Part shown: positions 21,476 to 33,122 of the stretch, piece by piece
Layout: every line of letters starts with the position of its first letter
How positions within the stretch are numbered: position 1 is the first letter of the stretch
Source of the DNA: Phocoena phocoena
Taxonomy: Eukaryota; Chordata; Mammalia; Artiodactyla; Phocoenidae
NCBI RefSeq assembly: GCF_963924675.1
Contig: NC_089222.1
Location: 137,046,281 to 137,110,280 of the forward strand
Reading direction: 5' to 3'
DNA: 64,000 bases
Program-made: the position numbers and the translations under genes
The notes under the pieces: model-generated
What the model saw: only the letters and a program-made list of their open reading frames with translations
The model's database searches: none
Told to the model about the DNA's origin: nothing

Positions 21476-24109
21476 ACTAAGAGTGTATCCGTATTATATC
21501 ATATCTTATATATTAGTATTCATTCTAGCAAACGATTGCTTTGTATTTTTTCTTGTCAGGTGCTAGGATCAGATATCTCTACGTTCAAGATAGAAATGGA
21601 AAGGCTCACAACACAACCCAGAGAGGATATCTGAGTCAAGAGTTCAAAAGTCAGACAATAGACTAAACTTACCACATTTATAATAGATGTGCCAATCACC
21701 AAGGCAAGCCTTTTACTGGCATAAAAGAGCAGAATCCTGCTATCCCCTACTTTACTGCTTACTCTGACCAATGGAATCAGTCTGGTCTCTTTTTGTTGTA
21801 TCTGTTTCCTGCCAGCCTCACCACTTGTCCATAGGAATCACTTTATATGGCTCCATAGAATGCTACACCCAGGACTAGCACTGCCAAAGAAGCAGCCAAT
21901 TCCCACAACCCAGGCCCAGCAAGTGGCCCTGCCGAGGCTATGGAGAGTGGATTCACGGGAATTCCAAAGAGGTCCTCCCAGCTTGGTCTCTAGAGCTGAA
22001 CTCCCTTTGAATAAGGTAGATTCACCAACCTTTCCTTCCTGGACCATGCAATCTTCTCATAGGTCCCATGTCTCTAGGGAATACATGACCATTCACAGAA
22101 AATACTAATTACAAGGAGGCCTGACCTTGACCTCCTATGGGAGAGGCATCAAGAGTTCGCCTAAGGATAAAGATCCATCCCTTTAAGACAGCAACTGAGT
22201 CCAAAGACTAAAGTGTGAAAAGAACAACGGGTCCAAAGATGAGCACATCAACACTTTCATTGCCAACAGCAATTGGTTGCATCTAAAAATAGTTCTGTTT
22301 TTAAGGAGAACTGTTCCAAATGACTCTTTAAAAAAAGAATAAGCCCGCATTACCAAATTTTACACATTCCTATCTCCTAGGAAGAAATTTCTACACTTAA
22401 AAATTAAATAAGTAAAACATTCTGACCCCTTAGTTTATGCCCAAGACAAATTCCTTGACTCCACACATTCACAAATTTGCTAACCACGCAGCTGTGGTTA
22501 GTCATATGGTTCCTTGGTTAGGTAACTATGGTTTTGTTCTGACCCTTTAAAAAAATACATTTTTAGCATATCTTCCATTTTTTAAAATATATTTTCTCAT
22601 TCTTGCCATTCAAATCATTTGAAATGCTTCCCTAAAGATCTATATCAATAGTGTTGAAAGAAATGAATGCTTGGGAACAGGAACAAACAATGGAATAGAC
22701 TTCCGGCTCTAAATATTCTATGAGTCTATGCTTCATTTAAAAAATTTAACCCCAGATCTGCCAGTAGAGCATGGATAGGTGTTGAATAATCCCAGATCCC
22801 AAAGTCTGTATTAGAATTCAGGTAATTGGTCTTTTTATCATCCTCAGCAGTCTACAATATTATCCTTGATTATTTGTGACACTTTTACTTACCCTTCTAA
22901 GTATCACTTGTTTCCATAGCAGACAAACCCAAATACCTCTCAACCAAACTACATTTTTTGCACTATACAGCCCATGTGCAGAAATTCAGTTTGTTTATAT
23001 TCTGATTTTCTCAAATGTAGATTTGTAATTAAGTGTATTTGTTGCCCTTAGAATAGTGTAAATATTTTGCCTGCAAAACTCAGCATAAACATTCATCCAT
23101 CTTTTTGAGGCTCCAATTCACTTCTGTGCCTCTGAGGATGTAGTGGTGGGGTTGTTAATCAGCTCTAGACATTGAATTACTGTTCGGATGCCATGTTTCA
23201 CCTTTGGACTTGTTCCTCACAAAGCTGGAAGCAGTGTCTTTAAAACTATGCGCAAATAACAGATTAGCAGCAGTAAAAGACTTTTCAGCAGCATCAATAA
23301 AACCTCGGCAGTATGCACGGGGAGCCAATGGTCAGAGAGACCCAGGAGGCCTTCCACACAGGATACGTATCTTGTTACAGAATTCCTCAATGCCTTTTTG
23401 CTGTCTCCCTAATGACCAGTTAAACGGGCTCCCTCGAGGATGCTTGAGTCAGCGCCAGCTTGAAAACTGCTGAGGAAACATCCTCTTTTACTGGAAATGA
23501 TTTCCATCAAACTGCCATGTGCCATATTTAGACTCATGGCTTAGTAACACCCAGCCAAAGGGGCTAAGTTTGCAGGGCAGTAGGCCCTGCACTGTGAGAA
23601 AAGAACTTGCTTTTGTCTGGCCCAAGTGACCACAGGGCAGTGAGCTAGTGAGTCTGTGGTGGGCTGTAACCAGAGGCACAGAATCGTTTCTTTCTATCTG
23701 GAGAGACAGGCTTCCTTCCGCACAGGCAGCTGCTTCATCCCATCCTGCTTGTCCCACAAATCAGAGGTGTGAATAGGGAGGTGGTGATTCAAGTTTATGA
23801 ACATCTACCTGCCAGTGGGACATCACAACCCAGCGATTCTGCTCACCTGAGCTCAGCGGGTGGATGGCGGGCAAATGTCTCTTCTCCCCCACCTAAACTT
23901 AAATCACAGAAAAATGATATTAAAATGTCTTGAGTCATAGAATATAATTCTGCTAAAAAGCTGAGTCACAAGATTATAGAACTTTAAGAAATGTAAGATG
24001 TTATGGAAAAACCTGAAATAACCTTTTGGGCACCCCAATATTTACACATAAACATACACGTATAACTTGACGTAAATGTTTAAGCAAAATTATGTAGACA
24101 TGGGATTTT
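21476..24109. other. Mostly unrecognised; one regulatory candidate inside
   Basis: More than 2.6 kb lacks recognisable repeats or exons. Open frames at 21860-22108 and 23204-23473 have no domain. The sub-block 23150-23560 is listed separately as a possible conserved element. Confidence 0.45.
23150..23560. promoter_or_regulatory. Candidate conserved non-coding block
   Basis: This is a repeat-free block of balanced composition with an AP-1/MAF-like TGAGTCA at 23445-23451, followed by GCG. It also has an 89-codon plus-strand open frame with no domain. The look is that of conserved non-coding DNA, but nothing in a single genome can show conservation. The alternative is a degenerate exon or plain unique sequence. 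Confidence 0.25.
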
Positions 24110-24510
24110 AAGTGCAATCATTTCCCCCACCCCAATTTTGTCCTTGCCTTCTCTCCTCTCCCCATTCTCCCTACTCCCAATATATCACCCCAACTTCCCA
24201 GATTAATTTATATTAACAACATATCTTACATCTTTCCATGTTCCTCCTTATGCTTATATAATTGTACACAAACACACAGACATATATGCATATAGCTAGG
24301 TCATTTCTGTCACTGTTTGATGTCTACAAAAAGAATATTCTATTGTAAACACTTTTCTGCATTTTGCTTTTCTCTCAATAAGAAATCTGGGAAATCCCTC
24401 CAAGTCAATAGTCAATAGCTCTGATTCAGTCTCCAACAGTGTGTAGTATTCCAGGGTACGGAAGGTTCATCATTCTTTCAACCATTCCCCTCTGAAGGGG
24501 CAAAACTTCA
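24110..24510 (-). mobile_element. Old L1 fragment, antisense
   Basis: 'catatcttacatctttccat', 'tctgcattttgcttttctct', 'gtgtagtattccaggg' and 'tttcaaccattcccct' are the reverse complement of an ancient L1 3' region. Divergence is high. Confidence 0.6.
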
Positions 24511-25206
24511 TGAAACTCTGTCCTGTATTTTTAAATATACGTTTCCACTGGAAAGCCGAACAAAGAATGCTTACCCAAGTCCTAAATATATCTTAACAAA
24601 GAAAAGTTCTCCCTTGAGCCCCAGTACAAGCTTATCTTCTATTCAGTGCACAAGGTAATGCTGTTTCAAAGTGTAGGTTTTGTTATTATTCAGGTACCGT
24701 AAGGGAACAAATCAGGAAATGACTGTAGGGAAAAGATAGTTTGTTACTCATAGTTCCCAAGAGGAGAGGGCATGCCATGCCATGCAGGGCCACATGCGGA
24801 AGCACCAGGGTTAGTCTGGAGAAAGAAGTGTAAGGGGAAAACTTGAGCAAAGAGCCTTTATTGTGGTTTTGCTGGGAAGGAATGGGCAAGATAGTGTAAG
24901 CAAGTTAAGCAAGTTTAGGATTAGCTAGTTTGAATAATTTCAGTGGGATCTGGGTTATAGGCACTGTCCCAAGTTGTCTGGTACTTGGACCTGGAGTGAT
25001 TAGGGAAGGGTAATATTGGGCCACAGTATAAAAGCCCCAGAGCTCAAAAATGGAGGCGGTTGGGAGGTATGGGCTTTGGATCAGTTGGTTTGCAAATGAA
25101 AGTTTCACTCCCAGGCAAGTTGTTTGCCATCTCTAGGAATTAGCTAGTGCTGGAAAGGAGCAGTCCCACTCCAGCCAGTGAGACCCCAGAAGCCAAAGCA
25201 TCAAGA
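24511..25206. other. Unclassified; possibly a dispersed repeat
   Basis: The part 24690-25100 has a texture seen in other laurasiatherian dispersed sequences ('gcctttattgtggttttgct'). I cannot name it. Antisense LTR sequence is one possibility. Confidence 0.3.
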
Positions 25207-25220
25207 ATACAGAAAATAAG

Positions 25221-25428
25221 GGCTTCCCTGGTGGCGCAGTGGTTGAGAGTCCGCCTGCCGGTGCAGGGGACATGGATTCTTGCCCCGGTCTGGGAAGATC
25301 CCACATGCCGTGGAGCGGCTGGGCCCGTGAGCCATGGCTGCTGAGCCTGTGCGTCCGGAGCCTGTGCTCCGCAATGGGAGAGGCCACAACAGTGAGAGGC
25401 CCGTGTACCGCAAAAAAAAAAAAAAAAA
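25221..25428 (+). mobile_element. CHR-type SINE, short form (young)
   Basis: It carries the full head GGCTTCCCTGGTGGCGCAG, a 'gtgagccatggctgctgag' middle, and 'cccgtgtaccgc' plus a 17-base poly(A). The perfect 14-bp duplication ATACAGAAAATAAG lies at 25207-25220 and 25429-25442. High similarity to the copies at 7839 and 29603 marks the active short form. Confidence 0.94.
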
Positions 25429-25442
25429 ATACAGAAAATAAG

Positions 25443-26924
25443 AAAACATAGTAAATGCAAATGCCCAGCACACTCAAGCAATATTTGGTAAATGACAGGC
25501 ACATTAACCAAGAAAACACAGCACACTCTGCCTCCTGCCAAGGGACACAGCTCCACAGACTCAACCAAGTTGTTGCAAAGGGCCTTGGGCTCTGAGGGGT
25601 GCATAGGAGTTTGTTCCGGGGTAAGGTGGGAGAGGTACTTCTGGAGCTGTGGGGCTGGTAGCTAAGATGACAGCATCAAAGCCATGCAGAGCTAGCACTG
25701 TGGCAGGGAGAATGACCACAGCCACTCTTTGGTCTACACAGCCTGTGGTCCTGCCTAGTGATGCCCAGCTGTCCTCAATCCCCTGACTGCTTTGGGCAGT
25801 TGCTTCAGATCCTGGAGTGGCATCCAGAGTGTCATAAATTCCCTCTCCCAGGATTAAGAGGTCTGCCACCAGACAGCTCTTTGCCCAACTCTCTTCCACT
25901 GGAGAATCTCTCCTGCATTCTGTCTCCATCATCCCTCACTTCCCCTGTTCATGGGAGGAAGGATGGAATTCTCCCTGCCATGCACAGGTAGGACCCCTTT
26001 AGACCTTTACTGGGACCTTTTGCTGGATATGTCTTATTCCCACACACACTGGAATACAATGACTATCATGTATAGTGATCACTGGTCATTTTTCCATGTG
26101 TTTCTGAAGAGGACATTACTTAGGGGTTTTTTTCATGTATAGAGGGATTCATAGGTGAAACATGGCAAAAGAACTAAGGTGTTTGGGTTTTTTCTTTTCT
26201 TCTCCATCAGCCTACTTCCTATATCCTCCCTTTCTACTGGCTGACCCTCAGGTGTTGCTGAGTTTGAGTTAACTGAGGAAGCAAAAACTGTGCTAATGAC
26301 CAGCCAGGCCAGTTCAGTTCAGGTATATCAAGAATGTACTGTGTGTCTCTTCTGCACTAGGATTGGAGACTAAAATAAACAACATGGTCCCTTCCTTCCA
26401 AACACCTGTCCTCTAGTGAGAGAAGCAAAACAGAACAAATGTTTTGAGTATGTACTGAGTGTTGTCAAGAACTGTGAAGGGTCTGAGATTTGATCCTGCT
26501 TGGAAGCTAACAAGTGAGTCTGCTACATTTCATGGATGCTGGCAGAAGACACGAGACTCCTGGGTCAGAGACAAGGGACTTAGTGACTCACAGCACAGCA
26601 AGCAGTATGAGTGTCACATTCACTTCAACTCTCTTTGTCCCTCAAACCCCACGGAGGTGAGGAGGAGGGATCCAGGTGGATGCTGCAAACAGAGTGAGTT
26701 TGTGTCACAGCTGAGGAATCTCAAGGTTAGGTAACCCAGACCTTTATAGAGGGCCACAAGCAAACCTGCCCAACCCTTTGCTCCATTGGGAGACACTATC
26801 TCTACCATGCGAGGATGGGAGCTATACAAATATCTTCAAAAAGATAGTCCATAGAAAATGGACAGTTAGTATTCTTCTCATAAGACACGCAGAAGCAGAC
26901 ACCTGTGGGGAATACTATCCCCAA
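25443..26924. other. No gene; weak old-repeat trace
   Basis: About 1.5 kb of unannotated sequence. At 26320-26440 a 'gagaatgtactgtgtgtctc'-like to 'catggtcccttccttcc' block recalls an ancient LINE2-class repeat, but weakly. Open frames at 25561-26142 on both strands lack domains. Confidence 0.4.
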
Positions 26925-27125
26925 GGGCACTTAAGACCAGCCAGGAATTGTCCTAAATGCATGATCTCATTGATCATCATAGCCACTCCAGTTGGCATCA
27001 CCCTTCCCATCCTGCAGATTAAGAAACAGATGTGTGCCTCAACTTCCAGTTCACCAACACAAAACTAAAAGGTGACAAAAGAAATGGGATTCAGATCTGA
27101 TGCCTTTGCTGTGTCCTTCTGATTA
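26925..27125 (-). mobile_element. MIR SINE, antisense
   Basis: Reverse-complement MIR features are 'gcatgatctcattgatcatc', 'ccttcccatcctgcagatta', 'agaaacagatgtgtgcctca', and 'ggattcagatctgatgcc'. The tRNA-like head is degenerate. Confidence 0.65.
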
Positions 27126-27394
27126 CACCACACTGGTGTCAAGAGGCACCAGAGGTAGAAAAAGAAAATCTCATTCATGGCATATGACTGAGAGTTGGCA
27201 GCAAGCAGAAATCCAAGTTGGGATCCCAGAGAGCTGGGAGCCAGGCATGATGTTGAGGGGAGAAGATATTAAGACATCCTCCCTTCCACCACCCACCAGT
27301 GCCCCAGGACATTCTGGAAGATGCTGCTCTCACACATGAATAATTACGTTGCTTTCTGTTAAGATAATCCACCCTGTCATGACAATTTGGCAAG

Positions 27395-27560
27395 TGGATA
27401 GATTAACTATCAATCTTTTGAGTTCTTACCTCTTGCTGGACACTGTTCTAAGTGCTGGCAGTAAGTGACTGCCATGAAAAGAAAGAAATTCATCCTCAAG
27501 GAGCTTGCCCATCTTCTTGTGGGAGGAGCCAATCTGCTGTCCAAAAGGTGTACATTTTGC
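27395..27560 (+). mobile_element. Ancient interspersed repeat, LINE2-like
   Basis: The order 'ggacactgttctaagtgctg', 'attcatcctcaaggagcttg', 'cttgtgggagg' matches a common old repeat motif ('...aggcactgttctaggtgctgg...catggagcttacattct...'). I am not sure which family owns it. Confidence 0.4.
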
Positions 27561-28607
27561 AGCTACACAGGTAGTTTTGCCAAAGACAGTGTAATATTTA
27601 TCACTCACCTCCCCATTACCACCTACTAAAAAAATATCTCAAGAAGGCCCTTGCTAGGTGTTCAGGTGTTATGCCCATCTACAGATAATGATGGAAGTCA
27701 TGAAACAACTTTCAAATGGACTTAATGATCCAAATGTCACAGGCAATTGTTTTCCTCCATGAAGGCTCAGGCTAGTCAGAGAAACAAGATGACCAGAACA
27801 TAACTATGATACTTACCTGACAGGTTAGAAAAATACCATGAAATTTGCAGATTGCAAACATAGGCAGTTATGATGCTTAGCTTGTGTATCTCCATTCCAG
27901 AAATATTTATTTATGGTTCACAAGAGGCCAAGTTGATATTGCCTGCCCTTGTATCTTAGGCATTTTCCATTCACTGTCAGATCTTTAAAAAGCCAAGTAA
28001 CTAAATGTTTTAACTTTGGGTTTCTGCTTTTAAACACTTTGCATGTTTTTAATATTTAATAGAATAATTAACAGCATTGATTCTGATACCTTCCTAAATC
28101 TCTAAATTTTTTCTCATCTATCTAATCTGGGTAACAATAGCTTGTTTAATGAATGTACAATTTTTGTTTCATGTTAAACTTAGTGCAATTAAATTAGACT
28201 AACCTAGCCTAACTTAAACTCAGCACCATTAAATTAGACTAACCTAGCAATCACTTAAATCTCCCTCTCCTCTAACTCTTCCTCTTAAAAGAAAATTATG
28301 ATTCTGCCCAAGGATGGCAAGTAGAGTGTGTGCCCAGCTTTCAACATTGTAAGGCAGAACTGCCATTTGGATGCCAGGGATATTCGGAGGCAGGGACATA
28401 CTGACAGATCACCAATCCCATCACTCCTTTCCACCAAACAATTAAAATAAAATAAAAACTTTTTTTTTTAATTACCATGTATGTAAATTGAAGTGCCTCC
28501 TCCCATACCTGGCCTTCATCCTAACCTCAACCCCATAATCAACCCCCACCCCAAGTCCAAGAACACAATTTCAAGTTCTGCTTCAACCAGTGGACAAGAC
28601 AGGGCGT
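27561..28607. other. No gene recognised
   Basis: AT-rich non-coding sequence holding one small tandem duplication (28169-28248). Nothing else can be supported. Confidence 0.4.
28169..28248. repeat. 40-bp tandem duplication, two copies
   Basis: Positions 28169-28208 and 28209-28248 are two adjacent 40-bp units. The last 21 bases, including ATTAAATTAGACTAACC, are identical and the first half has a few mismatches. This is a local duplication, not a known repeat family. Confidence 0.8.
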
Positions 28608-28817
28608 TGCTATGGGTTGAATTGTATCCCCCCACCCAAAATTCACATGTTGAAGTCCTAACCCCCAGTACCTCAGAGTGTTACCTTATTTGAAAATAAG
28701 ATTATTGCAGAGGTAATTAGTTAAGATAGGGTCGTTAGGGTAGTCCTCAATCCAATAAGACTGGTGTCTTTAAAAAATGGGAAAATTTGGATACAGACAC
28801 ACATAAGGATGAAATCT

Positions 28818-29590
28818 GTATAAACAATAAATGCTGGAGAGGATGTGGAGAAAAGGGAACCCTCTTGCGCCGTTGGTGGGAATGTAACTTGATACAGCCA
28901 CTATGGAGAACAGTATGGAGTTTCCTTAAAAAAACTAAAAATAGAACTACCATACGACCCAGCAATCCCACTCCTGGGCATATATCTGGAGAAAGCCACA
29001 ATTTGAAAGGATACATGCACCCCAATGTTCATTGCAGTACTATTTACAATAGCCAGGACATGGAATCAACCTAAATGTCCATCAGTGGAGGAATGGATAA
29101 AGAAGATGCTGTACATATATACAATGGAATAGTACTCAGTCATAGAAAAGAACAAAACAATGCCATTTGCAGCAACATGGATGGATCTAGTGATTGTCAT
29201 TCTGAGTGAAGTAATTCAGACAGAGAAAGACAAATATCACATGATATCACTTATATGTGTAATGGTACAAATGAGCCTATTTACAAAACAGAAGTTGAGT
29301 CACAGATGTAGAAAACAAACTTGTGCTTACCAGGGGGGAAGCGGGAGACAGATAAATTGGGAGATTGAGGTTGACATATACACACTACTATATATAGAAT
29401 AGATACTTAACATGAACCTACTGAATAGCACAGGGAACTCTATTCAATACTCTATAATGACCTATATGGGAATAGAATCATAAAAAAGGGGGATATTTGT
29501 GTACGTATAACTGACTCACTTTGCTGTACACCTGAAACTAACACAACATTGTAAATCAACTATACTCCAATAAAATTTTTTTTAAAAAAT
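28818..29590 (+). mobile_element. 5'-truncated L1 inside the MLT1 LTR
   Basis: The fragment starts in late ORF2 ('acaataaatgctggagagga'), passes 'cagccactatggagaacagt', 'atgttcattgcagtactatt' and 'agcaacatggatggatctag', and ends in an L1 3' UTR with 'cactttgctgtacacctgaa', 'ctatactccaataaaa' and an A/T tail. The 3' UTR differs from the young copies at 19791 and 56918, so it is an older subfamily. The target-site duplication is weak. Confidence 0.85.
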
Positions 29591-29602
29591 GGAAGGCAGA
29601 GG

Positions 29603-29805
29603 GGCTTCCCTGGTGGCGCAGTGGTTGAGAGTCCGCCTGCCGATGCAGGGAACACGGGTTCGTGCCCCAGTCCAGGAAGATCCCACATGCCACGAAGCGG
29701 CTGGGCCCGTGAGCCATGGCCACTGAGCCTGCGCATCCGGAGCCTGTGCTCCACAGCGGGAAAGGCCACAACAGTGAGAGGCCCGCGTACCATCAAAAAA
29801 AAAAA
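29603..29805 (+). mobile_element. CHR-type SINE, short form
   Basis: Full short form, from GGCTTCCCTGGTGGCGCAG to 'gcccgcgtaccatc' plus a poly(A) of about ten. The flanks show an imperfect duplication (ATGGAAGGCAGAG on the left and ATGAAGTCAAAGA on the right), consistent with insertion into the MLT1 LTR and subsequent mutation. Confidence 0.88.
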
Positions 29806-30030
29806 TGAAGTCAAAGATCTAGGTGATGCTTCTACAAGCCAAAGATTGCCATCAAACAACTAGAAGCTGGGAGAGAGGCACAGAGCAGATTCTCCCTCAC
29901 AGCCTCAGAAGGAAAAAACCTGAGGCCACTTGTGTTCAAACTTCTGGTCACCATAACTGAGACAATCAATTTCTGTGGTTTAAGCAATGCTGTATGTGGT
30001 GTTTTGTTATGGTAGCCTGGGAAACTAACA

Positions 30031-30576
30031 TAGGTGTCATCATACCTTACTCAGGGAAAGTGATGGGAAAATAAGGACTACTTATTTCCAGGGGCTGCTG
30101 CTGAGTCAATTCAGCATTTGTCAGATGCCTTCCTCACCTTCCTGATAACCTCTCCATGCAGGTTGGTTCCCACAAATTTGTGGGGCCCAGGGCAAGATTG
30201 GAGAGCTCCCTTGCTTACATCTAAATATCTACATCTTATAAATCAAATTAACAAACTGTTAAATAAAATGTTATCCTTATACCTTTATGATATCAAAATA
30301 AATGATTTTTATATGACTGTCAGCAGGATATAATAATTAATATTACTAGGCAACAATTAATATTATTAGTGTTCTGCTTGTGTGTCAGCATTCTTACCAG
30401 AGTAATAAAATTTAAATGTACATAATTAATTAAATATTATATATTTATTCCATAAAATTTAATCCTTTTTTACTTTCCTTTCAAATGTCTCTGTAATCAA
30501 AATTGTCACATAATTTGCATTGTGTTGACTATAAGCCAACTGAGTCAATATAGTTTTTTAATAATTTTAGTTTCAA
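30031..30576. other. AT-rich, no gene recognised
   Basis: AT-rich sequence between the composite LTR and the rearranged L1. No repeat family is recognised. Confidence 0.4.
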
Positions 30577-32213
30577 AGAATGAAAGTGCTGAGAGTGGGC
30601 ATCCTTGTCTTGATTCTAATTTTGTAGGAAATGCTATCAGCTTTTCACCATTGATTATGATGTTAGCTGTGGGCTTACCATATAAGGCTTTTAGTGTGTT
30701 GAGGTAAGTTACCTCCATACCCATTTTCTGGAATTTTTATCATAATTGGATGTTGAATTTTGTTAAAAACTTTCCCTGCATCTATGAAGATGATCGTATG
30801 ATTTTTATTCTTCAATTTGCTAATATGGTGTATCACATTGATTGCTTTGAAGATATTGAAACATCCTTGAATCCCTGGGATAAATCTCACTTGATCATGG
30901 TGTATGAACCTATTAATGTATTGTCGAATTTGGTTTGCTAATATTTTGTTGAGGATATTTGAGTCTATGTTAATCAGTGATATTGGCCTATAATTTTCTT
31001 TTTTTGTGATATTTGCCTGGTTTGGGTATAAAGGAAATGCTGGTCTTGTAGAGTAAGTTCAGAAGCATTCCTTCCTTTGCAATTTTTGGACTAGTTTGAG
31101 AAGGACAGGTATTAACTATTCTCTAAATGTTTGGTAGAAATCACCCATGAAGCCATCTGTTTCTGAGCTTTTGTTTGTTGGAAGTTTTTGTATTACTGAT
31201 TCAATTTCATTACTGGTAACTGGTCTGTTCATACTTTCTATTTCTTTCTGATTCAGTCTTGGAAAATTGTATATTTCTAGGAATTTGTCCATTTCTTATA
31301 GGTTGTCCATTTGATTGGCATATAATTGTTCATAATAATATCTTATGATCCTTTGTATTTCTGTGGTGTTTGTTGTAACTTCTTTTTCGTTTCTGATTTT
31401 ATTGATTTGGGCCCTTTCTCTTTTTTCTTGATGAGTCTGGCTAAAGTTTTACAATTTTGTTTATCTTTTCAAAGAACCAGCTCTTAGTTTCATTGATCTT
31501 TTCTACTGTTTCTTTAGTCTCTATTTCACTTATTTCTGTTCTGATCTTTATCATTTCTTTCCTTCTACTAACTTTGGGCTTTGTTTGTCCTTTTTTTCTA
31601 GTTTCTTTAGCTGTAAAGTTTATTAGAGAATTTTCATGTTTCTAAGGTAGGTGTGTGTCACTATAAACTTCCCCCTTAAAACTGCTTTTCCTGCATCCCA
31701 TAGATTTCAGTTCATTGTGTTTTCATTTGTCTTCAGGTATTTTTGATTTCTTTTATTTCTTCAGTGACCCATTGGTTGTTTAGTACCACATTGGTTAGCC
31801 TCCATGTGTTTTGGGATTTTTTGCAGTTTTTTTTCCTTGTTAATTTCTAGTCTAATAGCATTGTGGTCAGAAAAGATGCTTCATCTCATTTCAATTTTCT
31901 TAAGGTGAAATTTCAAATTTCTTAAATTTACTAAGTCTTGTTTTGTGGCCTAGCATGGGATCTGTTCTGAAGAATTATTAACGTGTACTTGAAAAAAATG
32001 TGTATTCTGTTGCTTCTGGATGGAATGTTCTATATATACTTATTAAGTCCATTTGGTATAATGTGTCATTTAAGGCTAGGGTTTCCCTACCGATTTTCTG
32101 TCTGGATGATCTGTCCATTGATGTAAGTGGGGTGTTAAAGTCCCCTACTATTATGTTACTCTCAATTTCTACCTTTATGTCTGTTAATATTTGCTTTACG
32201 TATTTAGGTGCTC

Positions 32214-32216
<3 letters not shown>

Positions 32217-32251
<35 letters not shown>
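32217..32251. repeat. (TG)n dinucleotide microsatellite
   Basis: Seventeen uninterrupted TG units lie inside the inverted L1 portion, so the microsatellite expanded after the L1 inserted. It is a likely length polymorphism. Confidence 0.95.
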
Positions 32252-32256
<5 letters not shown>

Positions 32257-32522
32257 CTATCCTTATATCCTCTTCTTGGATTGATCCCTTCATCATTATG
32301 TAATGTCCATCTGTGTCTTATTACAGTCTTAGTTTTAAAGTCTATTTTGTGTGATATAAGTATTGTTACTACAACTTACTTTTGATTTCTATTTGCATGG
32401 AATATTTTTTCCATCCCCTAACTTTCAGTCTGAGTGTGTCTTTAGAGCTGAGTGAGTCTCTTGTAGGCAGCATACATATGAGTCTTTTTTTTTATCCATT
32501 TAGCTACTCTCTATATATCTTT

Positions 32523-32920
32523 CTTTTTAAATAGCTGATAAGAATTTTACTTTTACTTTTCTAGGGAATATTAATATTTAATTGAGCAGAACATTATTAT
32601 ACAAAATGAACTAACAATTATGTATGATAACATTATTTTTGCACTTCTGCTTATTTAATTTGCATTTTTAGCCACAGTTTTTAGAAAGTTGGTTTTTTGT
32701 TTGTTTAACATCTTTTTTATTGGAGTATAATTGCTTTACAATGGTGTGTTAATTTCTGCTTTACAACAAAGTGAATCAGTTATACATATACGTATGTTCC
32801 CATATCTCTTCCCTCTTGCATCTCCCTCCCTCCCACCCTCCCTATCCCACCCCTCTAGGTGATCACAAACTACTGAGCTGATCTCCCTGTGCTACGCGCT
32901 GCTTCCCACTAGCTATCTAT
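32523..32920 (-). mobile_element. Young L1 3' end, antisense, with extra 3' DNA
   Basis: The right part (about 32690-32920) is the reverse complement of the young L1 3' UTR and poly(A). It begins with a T-rich tail, then 'ttggagtataattgctttac', and ends in 'ccactagctatctat'. The left part (about 32523-32689) is non-L1 sequence preceded by a short T-run. The flanking TCTATATATCTTT (32510-32522) and TCTATATAACTTTT (32921-32934) look like one imperfect target-site duplication enclosing both parts. That suggests the extra 170 bp was transduced from downstream of a source L1. Confidence 0.7.
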
Positions 32921-33122
32921 TCTATATAACTTTTGATTGGAGCACTTAGTCCATTTATATTTAAAGTAATTATTGATAGGTATGTACTTATTGCCATTTT
33001 GTTTATTGTTTTGTGGTTGTTTTGTAGTTCTTTTTACTTCCTTTCTTCTTTTGTTCTCTTCCTTTGTTATTTGATGACTGTCTTTAATGTTATATTTAGA
33101 TTCATTTCTCTTTTTTGTATGT

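Larger units (their letters stand above)
28608..30030 (+). mobile_element. MLT1-family LTR split by L1 and SINE
   Basis: The left part (28608-28818) has 'tgctatgggttgaattgtat', 'gaagtcctaacccccagtac', and 'ggtaattagttaagata'. The right part (29591-29602, then 29806-30030) has 'gtgatgcttctacaagccaa', 'gattgccatcaaacaactag', 'ctccctcacagcctcagaag' and a terminal 'gggaaactaaca'. Joined in order they follow one sense MLT1-type LTR. The two interruptions are annotated separately. Confidence 0.8.
30577..33122 (-). pseudogene. L1 ORF2 5' half, inverted part
   Basis: Read on the minus strand, this begins near the ORF1/ORF2 spacer. It crosses the endonuclease-coding region ('taaatggactaagtgctcca') and then the reverse-transcriptase N-terminus ('acaatcatacgatcatcttc'-like region, 'ttgaatttt' motif near 30753). 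It ends just before the RT catalytic box. Known function: the endonuclease nicks the genomic target and the RT primes on it. The frame is broken repeatedly and interrupted by the 32523-32920 insertion. Confidence 0.85.

Noticed and set aside
24690..25100. Antisense LTR of an unknown ERV
   Set aside because: The texture is familiar but no terminal TG/CA or poly(A) arrangement could be shown, so left as unclassified.
32217..32251. (TG)n as a Z-DNA regulatory element
   Set aside because: It lies inside a dead L1 and is of ordinary length; nothing ties it to a promoter.
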